Below, piece after piece: positions 7,302-13,400 of a DNA stretch of 13,400 nucleotides (positions are counted from its first letter, which is position 1; every line of letters begins with the position of its first letter). The position numbers and the translations under genes were made by a program. The DNA is taken from positions 1 through 13,400 of the forward strand of contig CALJBY010000275.1 of assembly GCA_938024025.1 (NCBI GenBank), written 5' to 3'. This DNA is from an uncultured bacterium. Lineage in GTDB: Bacteria; Desulfobacterota; WTBG01. The notes under the pieces are model-generated. The model did no database searches. It saw only the letters and a list, made by a program, of their open reading frames with translations, and was not told where the DNA came from.

Positions 7302-8156
7302 ATGCATAAAACATTGTTAGTGATTCAGGTATGCCTGTTTTTAGTGTTATCAGGAATAATGCCGGTAAAAGCACAGGAGGATTTAGCAAAAAAGTCGCAG
7401 AATCCCATAGGAAATATGATCAGCCTGCCTTTTGAAAATAACCTTTATATCGAGGGCGGCCCTTCAAATGAAATAGCAAACGTACTACTGGTTAAGCCCG
7501 TCTACCCCGTTAATATCGGAAAATTCAACCTGATAAACAGACTGATTGTTCCGGTGATCTATCTCGAGGGTGTGGACAGTAAGGATGTGAGAAAGCGCCA
7601 AGAAGACCGCAGGGTCGACCTGGGGATTGGAGTTTTTCCGGGCACGGATAGCGAGTTTGGACTGGGAAACATACAGTACCAGGCCTTCTTTTCCCCGGCG
7701 GAGGCAGGTAAGGCAGTGTGGGGTCTTGGGCCCGCATTCGAATTTCCCACCAATACGGATTCCGCACTGGGTACTGATAAGTGGTCAATGGGTCCGGCGT
7801 TTGTTATCCTGACCATGCCGGGGCCCTGGGTTGTAGGGTGTCTGGTACAGAACATCTGGGACTTTGCCGGTGAGAGTGATGCCCCGGATGTAAACAAGTT
7901 TAGCTTTCAATATTTCTTAAACTACAATATGAAAAATGGGTGGTACCTCACCTCCTCACCAACCAGTACTGCCAACTGGGAGTCAGATGGCAGTGAGCAG
8001 TGGACGGTACCCGTTGGGGGTGGTATTGGCAGGCTTGTTCGATTTGGCACCCAGCCAGTGGATTTCAAACTCGCAAGCTACTGGAATGCAGTGAAGCCAC
8101 GTAGGGGACCTAAATGGAACTTTCAGTTCACGGTCAAGTTCTTGTTTCCCAAGTAG
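7302..8156 (+). CDS. Outer-membrane beta-barrel protein ('neuromedin U'/MetA-like)
   Basis: The product has 284 residues from the ATG at 7302. The frame also opens at a GTG at 7284, but the Shine-Dalgarno-like AAAGGA lies between that GTG and the ATG, and the ATG begins a clean signal peptide ending in PVKA-QED. The mature part begins with LAKKSQNPIGNMISLPFENN, followed by many short amphipathic strands (VNIGKFNLINRLIVPVIYLEG, FGLGNIQYQAFFSP, WGLGPAFEFPT, FSFQYFLNYNMKNGWYLTSSP). This pattern is typical of bacterial proteins commonly annotated 'neuromedin U' and related to the MetA phenol-degradation/transporter barrel group; no link to the animal peptide is meant. These are presumed outer-membrane channels, with unknown substrate. 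It lies 108 bases after the porin on the same strand, so it may belong to the same transcript. Confidence 0.75.
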   Translation: MHKTLLVIQVCLFLVLSGIMPVKAQEDLAKKSQNPIGNMISLPFENNLYIEGGPSNEIANVLLVKPVYPVNIGKFNLINRLIVPVIYLEGVDSKDVRKRQEDRRVDLGIGVFPGTDSEFGLGNIQYQAFFSPAEAGKAVWGLGPAFEFPTNTDSALGTDKWSMGPAFVILTMPGPWVVGCLVQNIWDFAGESDAPDVNKFSFQYFLNYNMKNGWYLTSSPTSTANWESDGSEQWTVPVGGGIGRLVRFGTQPVDFKLASYWNAVKPRRGPKWNFQFTVKFLFPK

Positions 8157-8194
8157 ACTCAAGGAAGTATACTATAACAGTAATAGTCAGTTAA

Positions 8195-8259
8195 TTAGAA
8201 TGTTTTTCATCCAAAAATTGTTGCCTGATTAGCTTGCCAAGACTTCATTAACATTCTAA
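8195..8259. repeat. 10-bp perfect inverted repeat in the spacer upstream of the sulfatase
   Basis: TTAGAATGTT (8195-8204) and AACATTCTAA (8250-8259) are exact reverse complements separated by 45 bases, between the barrel gene and the sulfatase gene. It could be a pair of protein-binding half-sites, a long-loop RNA hairpin, or chance in AT-rich DNA. There is no T-run directly after the right arm, so it is not a typical terminator. Confidence 0.4.
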
Positions 8260-8373
8260 AGATAGTGTACAGAGGACCTGGAGCAAACCAAAATTGTTTA
8301 GAAAAATCATTTTTATTTGCTCTTTAGGTTGTTACTAATCCTAGAATCGTAAACAGGAAAGGAGGAAAATCCA

Positions 8374-10056
8374 ATGAAACAAAAAACATTTATTATCATC
8401 CTCAGTCTTATGTTTCTTGCATGCTCTAATGGTTCTTCACAGGCGGAAGATAAGATCGTCCACGACGCCGAGTACTATATCCTCGAAGCTCAGAACGGAG
8501 AAAAATGGGCTGCCGATGATAAGAACATTGACCAGAAACTGGCGGAGTTCAAAAAGAAAAACGGCGGCAAGCCGCCGAATATCTTCTATATCCTGATCGA
8601 CGACATTGGTTTTGGCGACCTGGGGATTCCCGAACTGAATTCGGTTCGTGGGTACAAGACCCCGAGCATCAACAAGATCGCCGATGAGGGCATGCGTTTC
8701 ACGCGGATGTATACCGAGCCATCCTGCACCCCAACGCGAGTCGCCTTCATGACAGGCCGCCAGCCCCATCGCAATGGTATGGGCAACACCTCCGTCGACA
8801 TTTCCGGCTTTGGATTGGCCGGCAAGGAAGTAACGCTGGCAGAGATCCTCTCGGATGTCGGCTACAATACGGTCCATATTGGCAAGTGGCACATGGGCGA
8901 CATTATGGAATCCTGGCCCAACCACCAGGGCTTCGACTACGCCGCCTTCCCGATCCATCAGCAGGGCCAGCTGACCATCTACCACGATGACGCGGCCGAC
9001 GAGGAAGTCTCTATCGGTATCGGTGACAACAACTACGACGGCCGTTACACCATTGATGGCTGGCTGCGAACCGATGCCTCGGCCATGGTTACCGGTGTCG
9101 AGGGCTACCGCGGCAAGCCCGTCCGGGAAGTGCACATGAAACCCGGCGAGCGCTGGAACGAGGCAAAGTACCACGAGATGAACGTGCGCTACCAGAACCA
9201 GACCATGGAGCATCTGCGCAGACTGGCCAAAGAAGATAAACCCTTTTTCCTGCAGTACTGGCCGTTGTATCCCCTGACCGGTCCACGCACGACCACGGAT
9301 GAGTACACCACGCCGAACGGCGGCATCTATGTCGAGAAAATGAAACTGGTTGACCAGTGGATCGGCGAATTGATGGTCGAGATGGACAAGCTGGGTCTCA
9401 CCAAAAACACGCTCGTCATTGTCATGGGCGATAACGGCCACTTCACCAAGTATTCCCCGCAATCCGGCTACACCCCGATGATCTTCCGCGGCGGCAAGGG
9501 CGAAACAACCGAGGGTGGTGTGCGTGTCGACGCGTACGTTCGCTGGCCGGGCATGATCGAGGCCGATTCCGTTGTCGGGGACATCGTTCACGTATCGGAC
9601 CTGTTCACGACAATCGCCCGTCTGGGCGGCGCCACGGACGAGATTCCCACCGATCGCATCATAGACGGAATCGACCAGACGGCCCTGATGCTGAACGGAG
9701 ACACGCACGGACGCCGTGACTACGTGTTCCTCTACAACATTAACAAGCTGGAAGCGGTGGTGAAGGAGCAGTACAAGCTGGCAATCCCCGGGGGCAATAT
9801 CGAGAATGCCATCCTGGCAAAATTCTACGACCTCTACCGCGACTCGCGCGAAGAATGGCCGGTATCGACGGAAATCGGCGCCTGGGGCGGCGCCAAATTT
9901 GTCCGCATGATACAGCGGCACATGAAGCGCAAGGCCAAGTACCCGGACGAAGGACCGGCCATCGGCATGCCCTACAAAGGAATCGAAAATCTGCGGCCCG
10001 AGTCGAAGAAGGCAGTGCAGGAATTCCTCTTTATGATGAAGTCGCCGGACAAGTAA
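8374..10056 (+). CDS. Cys-type sulfatase (arylsulfatase-like), exported
   Basis: The 560-residue protein belongs to the type I sulfatase family (Sulfatase, alkaline-phosphatase superfamily), which hydrolyses sulfate esters. Visible active-site elements are: Asp76-Asp77 (IDDIGFGD, metal); Cys118-x-Pro-x-Arg122 with Thr127-Gly128, the signature for conversion of Cys to formylglycine; GYNTVHIGKWHMG with Lys171 and His173; Asp353-Asn354 (MGDNG, metal); and Lys375 in FRGGKGETTEGG. The N terminus is a signal peptide; FLAC resembles but does not match a strict lipobox, so lipidation is uncertain. AAAGGAGG at 8358-8365 gives a strong ribosome binding site. The segment PFFLQYWPLYPLTGPRTT stands where many sulfatases have a Pro-His motif, and no His is seen there. 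The mature region is strikingly GC-rich relative to its flanks and its own signal peptide. No formylglycine-generating enzyme is in the window. The substrate is unknown. Confidence 0.92.
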   Translation: MKQKTFIIILSLMFLACSNGSSQAEDKIVHDAEYYILEAQNGEKWAADDKNIDQKLAEFKKKNGGKPPNIFYILIDDIGFGDLGIPELNSVRGYKTPSINKIADEGMRFTRMYTEPSCTPTRVAFMTGRQPHRNGMGNTSVDISGFGLAGKEVTLAEILSDVGYNTVHIGKWHMGDIMESWPNHQGFDYAAFPIHQQGQLTIYHDDAADEEVSIGIGDNNYDGRYTIDGWLRTDASAMVTGVEGYRGKPVREVHMKPGERWNEAKYHEMNVRYQNQTMEHLRRLAKEDKPFFLQYWPLYPLTGPRTTTDEYTTPNGGIYVEKMKLVDQWIGELMVEMDKLGLTKNTLVIVMGDNGHFTKYSPQSGYTPMIFRGGKGETTEGGVRVDAYVRWPGMIEADSVVGDIVHVSDLFTTIARLGGATDEIPTDRIIDGIDQTALMLNGDTHGRRDYVFLYNINKLEAVVKEQYKLAIPGGNIENAILAKFYDLYRDSREEWPVSTEIGAWGGAKFVRMIQRHMKRKAKYPDEGPAIGMPYKGIENLRPESKKAVQEFLFMMKSPDK

Positions 10057-10306
10057 CGTTCTGGGACTAAATAAAGTTGATTTAGAAGTACAACCTTTTT
10101 AGATTTCCTGTAAGTTGGAGTTAATGGTAGTATGCTGCAATTCTTTTATGTAAATCGAACTACAAGATGTCGAGGTTTATAGTAGAAAAATGCTGCCCCT
10201 CGATTTGATTAACTGCTTCACTAGTGCAGCTATCCCCACAGATAGTGTTTTTTGCATGATGGACACATTCCCCAGCCCATATATTTCTGACTGACCAAGA
10301 GTTATA
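10057..10306. other. AT-rich spacer between sulfatase and cytochrome genes
   Basis: No gene is seen. It contains small palindromes: CACTAGTG within CTGCTTCACTAGTGCAG (about 10212-10228), followed at once by CTATC-CCCACA-GATAG (about 10231-10246) and a TGTTTTTTG run, which is weakly terminator-like with only a 5-bp stem. The cytochrome promoter should lie here, but I see no clear -35/-10 pair. Confidence 0.35.
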
Positions 10307-12562
10307 ATGAAAAGTGTGAAATCCTTCACTATCGTGCTTGTTTTTCTTTTGACAGGATTGCTGCATGCGGGTGAAAAAGTCGTGCATGCAGACCGACAAG
10401 AAGGCATTACCGGTTCAACCAGCTGCCGGAGTTGTCACGAAAAGTTTTATCAACTGTGGTCAACGTCCTATCACGGCCTGGCAATGCAGCCTTACACTGC
10501 CGAGCTCGCCACCTTAAAGCTCACTCCCCAAAAAGATGATGTGGTTATCGGTGGGTTTCGCTACCGTGCTGCGATAGAAGGAGAAACAGGCTGGATGCGG
10601 GAGCAGGGCCCCGAGGGAGAAAGGAAGTACCCTATAGAACACGTCATGGGAGGAAAGAATGTCTTCTATTTTCTTACCCCCATGGAGCGGGGGCGTCTCC
10701 AGACACTTCCCGTTGCCTATGATGTACGCCGGAAAGAGTGGTTCGATACGGCTTTAAGCGGTGTGCGGCACTTCCCCGGTGAAGCAGATGATGCACCGGT
10801 TAACTGGAAGGAGTGGCCCTATACCTTCAACACTGCCTGCTACAGCTGTCATGTGAGCCAGCTTAAAACCAACTATGATCTCACAACCGATACCTACACT
10901 ACTACCTGGGAAGAGCCGGGCATCAACTGCGAAACCTGTCATGGTCCTGGTGAGGAGCATATCCGGGTGTGTCAGGGGGCACCGGCAGGCCAGGTTCCCA
11001 CGGATCTGAAACTCACCAGGGGTGGCAGGGATTTTACTCCTGAGCAGAATAATGATACCTGCGCATCCTGTCATGCCAAGTCCATACCATTATCTGTTTC
11101 CTTTAAGCCTGGTGATCGCTTCTTTGATCATTTTGACCTGGTAACCCTGGAACACCGGGATTTTTATCCGGACGGTCGCGATTTAGGAGAAAACTACACC
11201 TTTAACCTCTGGCGAATGAGTCCGTGTGCCAGGTCGGGCAAGCTCGACTGTCTTCACTGTCACACCTCAAGCGGCCGGTATCGGTTCAAGGAGGCGGGGA
11301 AGGAAAATGATGCCTGCTTACCATGCCACCAGAAACGGGTAGAAAATGCCACAGAACACACCCATCACCTGCCAGAGGGAGATGGAAACAAGTGCATTGC
11401 CTGCCACATGCCCATGACTGAATTTGCCCGGATGCGACGAAGTGATCATTCCATGCTTCCTCCTACTCCTTCGGCAACGATTGCCTATGAGTCCCCCAAT
11501 GCCTGTAACATCTGCCACAGCGATGAGGATGCCGCGTGGTCAGACAAATGGGTGCGTGAGTGGCGTGAGCGTGACTACCAGAAACCGGTTCTCCATCGTG
11601 CCGCACTGATACAGGCAGCCCGTGACCGGGATTGGAAGGGGCTCCCCGAAATGCTTGACTACCTCCGGGGCCCGGAGCGTGATGAAGTCTTTACCGCCTC
11701 ACTCTTACGCCTCCTTGCTGCTTGTGAGGACGTCAGGAAATGGCCCGTAGTGCGCACGGCTGTAAAAGATCCCTCTCCCCTTGTTCGAGCCGCTGCCGCA
11801 GCTTCCATGGTGAACTACCTTCCCCCGGAGAATGTCACCGTACTGCTTGCAGCCACCCGTGATGACTCTCGTCTGGTGCGCATGAGGGCAGCAGATACCC
11901 TTGCACCCCTGCCACCCGAAATGGTGGATAAAAAGGACCAGCAGGCTTTAGAAAACGCCATCGCGGAATTGGAAGCTTCTTTTCGGGCACGGCCCGACGA
12001 TTCCATGTCGTATTACAACCTGGCAAACCTCTACATGGACCGGGGCAATCTGCAAAAAGCGGTGGAGTTGTTTGAAACTGCTATAAAAATACGGCCTGAC
12101 AGTATTCTTTCCCTGGTTAATGTTTCCCTTGCCTATGCCAAACTGGGGGACCCGGTAAAGGCCGAAGCGCAGCTAAAACGGGCCCTGGCCGTCGATCCGG
12201 GCAGCCCCGAGGCAAATTTCAACATGGGCTTACTGAAGGCCGAACAGAACGACTTCGCCGGGGCAGAAAGGCACCTCCGCACTGCACTCAAGACTGATCC
12301 CACCTTTCCTGAGGCAGCATACAATTTAGGTATACTCCTCTCTAAAAACAACCCGGATGAAGCTGTCAGGCTCTGTCGTAAGGCCCACGAACTGCGTCCC
12401 CGGGATGCGAAGTACGCCTATACCCTGGCTTTTTACCTGCAACAAAAGGGAGAGCTCGATGAAGCAATTGAGATCCTCCTGAAGTTAGTCAAGCAGCAAC
12501 CGGAATATAAAGATGCCGCCATGCTGCTCCGTGCCCTTAACGAACAGCAGAAAAGACAGTAA
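10307..12562 (+). CDS. Octahaem cytochrome c with HEAT and TPR domains
   Basis: The protein has 751 residues. A signal peptide (cleavage likely after His20-Ala21) sends it to the periplasm, where c-type haems are attached. Eight CXXCH motifs are visible, with first Cys at residues 40, 178, 208, 252, 315, 337, 363 and 400. The block around haems 2 and 3 (FNTACYSCHVSQ, GINCETCHGPGEEH) is typical of multihaem cytochromes annotated with TPRs. Around residues 480-540 two HEAT-like helical repeats follow (DPSPLVRAAAAAS, DDSRLVRMRAADTL). About five tetratricopeptide repeats then occupy residues 560-745, with regular Asn/Gly/Ala TPR positions such as YYNLANLYMDRGNLQKAVELFETAI. The haem part probably carries electrons or performs redox chemistry; HEAT and TPR parts usually bind proteins, suggesting a docking scaffold. 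The catalytic reaction cannot be assigned. The ribosome binding site is weak (AAGAG). No partner redox gene is next to it. Confidence 0.9.
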   Translation: MKSVKSFTIVLVFLLTGLLHAGEKVVHADRQEGITGSTSCRSCHEKFYQLWSTSYHGLAMQPYTAELATLKLTPQKDDVVIGGFRYRAAIEGETGWMREQGPEGERKYPIEHVMGGKNVFYFLTPMERGRLQTLPVAYDVRRKEWFDTALSGVRHFPGEADDAPVNWKEWPYTFNTACYSCHVSQLKTNYDLTTDTYTTTWEEPGINCETCHGPGEEHIRVCQGAPAGQVPTDLKLTRGGRDFTPEQNNDTCASCHAKSIPLSVSFKPGDRFFDHFDLVTLEHRDFYPDGRDLGENYTFNLWRMSPCARSGKLDCLHCHTSSGRYRFKEAGKENDACLPCHQKRVENATEHTHHLPEGDGNKCIACHMPMTEFARMRRSDHSMLPPTPSATIAYESPNACNICHSDEDAAWSDKWVREWRERDYQKPVLHRAALIQAARDRDWKGLPEMLDYLRGPERDEVFTASLLRLLAACEDVRKWPVVRTAVKDPSPLVRAAAAASMVNYLPPENVTVLLAATRDDSRLVRMRAADTLAPLPPEMVDKKDQQALENAIAELEASFRARPDDSMSYYNLANLYMDRGNLQKAVELFETAIKIRPDSILSLVNVSLAYAKLGDPVKAEAQLKRALAVDPGSPEANFNMGLLKAEQNDFAGAERHLRTALKTDPTFPEAAYNLGILLSKNNPDEAVRLCRKAHELRPRDAKYAYTLAFYLQQKGELDEAIEILLKLVKQQPEYKDAAMLLRALNEQQKRQ

Positions 12563-12651
12563 GAGTGCTACATATCTTGCACTGCACCTCACCCTTAGAG
12601 AAGTAGTCATGATAAAGAATGTACGACAAGAAAACGGAATCAGGATGCAGT

Positions 12652-13400
12652 ATGTCTAATAAACAAACAATGAAACTTCATATTACCGAAGCAGGCGATG
12701 GACAGGTGTTTCTTGTGGGAGCTGTACAGGAGTGCGAGGATGTTTCGCTGGCTGCTGCTGATATCTTTACACAGCTGGGCGAGGTGCTCAATAAACGGGG
12801 TATGACAATTGTTCAGGAGCGCATCTTCGGTAGTGTGTGTGTAGAGCAGGAGGTAATGGCTGCCCGGAAAAGAGCATTCCAGGAACGGAATATTCCCATA
12901 GACACACCGGTTACCTACATCGAGGGACGTCCTCCCCGGGGGACAGGATTGGCGGGTGTGATTGTCCGTGCCGTAGCCTCTTCCAGACCCGGTGAAGAGG
13001 TGTGGACTATTAGAGAGGAGGGAGAGCCGTGTGGGAGGGGCTGGCGACGAAACGGCGTTACCTTCATAATCCTGCAAAACATCCAGGGAATTGAAAAGGG
13101 ACCTGCCCGGATCAACACACCTGCAATGCAGGCCACACGCATGATGGAGCGTGCGGAAGCGATACTCCGCAAACAGGGTTTGACCTGCCGCGATATGGTA
13201 CGCACCTGGTTTTACCTTGGGGACATCCTTAAATGGTACGATGAATTCAATGAGGTCAGAAATGCAAAATACAGGGATTTTGGTATCATGCCGGAATCAG
13301 GGAGGGATTCTCTTTCCCTTCCGGCAAGCACTGGTATACAGGGTATATCACCGCAGAGAGCCGCGTGTAGCATGGATCTGGTGGCAACGGCTTTGAGCGT
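12652..13400 (+). CDS. RidA/chorismatase-like protein, 3' end beyond the window
   Basis: The frame is open from the ATG at 12652 to the window edge (249 full codons, then two bases), so the protein is truncated only by the window. CAGGA about seven bases upstream supports this ATG; another in-frame ATG at 12619 would add 11 residues. The stretch from about residue 157 to 230, with VRTWFYLGDILKWYDEFNEV (183-202), AKYRDFGI and LPASTGIQG (223-231), resembles the RidA/YjgF fold and, within it, the chorismatase group (FkbO, Hyg5, XanB2), which hydrolyse chorismate to dihydroxycyclohexadiene or hydroxybenzoate products. The N-terminal 150 residues, including VVQERIFGS-like TIVQERIFGS (52-60), would fit the first pseudo-RidA half of such proteins. 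The C-terminal catalytic residues lie outside the window, so chorismatase activity is a suggestion only. It starts 89 bases after the cytochrome gene, with no clear terminator between them. Confidence 0.65.
   Translation, partial: MSNKQTMKLHITEAGDGQVFLVGAVQECEDVSLAAADIFTQLGEVLNKRGMTIVQERIFGSVCVEQEVMAARKRAFQERNIPIDTPVTYIEGRPPRGTGLAGVIVRAVASSRPGEEVWTIREEGEPCGRGWRRNGVTFIILQNIQGIEKGPARINTPAMQATRMMERAEAILRKQGLTCRDMVRTWFYLGDILKWYDEFNEVRNAKYRDFGIMPESGRDSLSLPASTGIQGISPQRAACSMDLVATALS

Noticed and set aside
8437..9921. A 494-codon open frame on the minus strand opposite the sulfatase
   Set aside because: It lies wholly opposite a gene with complete sulfatase motifs. Its length is explained by the GC-rich codon bias of that gene, and its translation shows no recognisable protein character.
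12609..12659. A 16-codon frame starting with ATG just upstream of the RidA-like gene, considered as a leader peptide
   Set aside because: There is no clear ribosome binding site and no run of regulatory codons; it overlaps the next gene's start out of frame and is probably chance.

Overview
The window comes from a diderm (Gram-negative-type) bacterium. At least seven products carry export signals, two genes encode outer-membrane beta-barrels, one encodes a lipoprotein, and one encodes a periplasmic multihaem cytochrome c. Coding DNA is mid-GC and the spacers are clearly AT-rich. An octahaem cytochrome with TPRs, a sulfatase and several family-less secreted proteins would fit an anaerobic or respiratory environmental lineage, such as anammox-type Planctomycetota or Desulfobacterota. 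The sequence alone does not settle the phylum.

Layout. (1) 65-1297, minus strand: two small exported proteins, one periplasmic and one lipoprotein. The spacer between them holds a degenerate 9-bp tandem repeat, an 8-bp triplet repeat and two small hairpins. (2) 1298-2031: a gene-poor stretch with a compact REP/BIME-like double palindrome beginning with the GTAG hallmark. (3) 2032-3260: a small secreted protein (+) and a six-helix membrane protein (-) converge on a bidirectional terminator. (4) 3619-8156, plus strand: a transport block. It contains a 718-residue fusion of a sodium:dicarboxylate-symporter-like membrane domain with an amino-acid-type periplasmic binding domain, then an OprO/OprP-type porin, then a second outer-membrane barrel of the type often annotated 'neuromedin U'/MetA-like. 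(5) 8374-10056: a Cys-type sulfatase whose mature part is much more GC-rich than its surroundings. (6) 10307-12562: an eight-haem cytochrome c with HEAT and TPR C-terminal domains. (7) 12652-end: a RidA/chorismatase-like protein cut by the window edge.

How the parts may work together. The porin and the fusion transporter, only 53 bases apart, look like a two-membrane uptake route for a small anionic solute: the porin for the outer membrane, and a tethered binding domain feeding a carrier in the inner membrane. The carrier's cation-binding positions diverge from the characterised glutamate-transporter homologues, so its energy coupling may differ. The sulfatase and cytochrome have their own spacers and no obvious functional link to the transport block. 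I saw no tRNA, rRNA, CRISPR array, transposase or phage gene.
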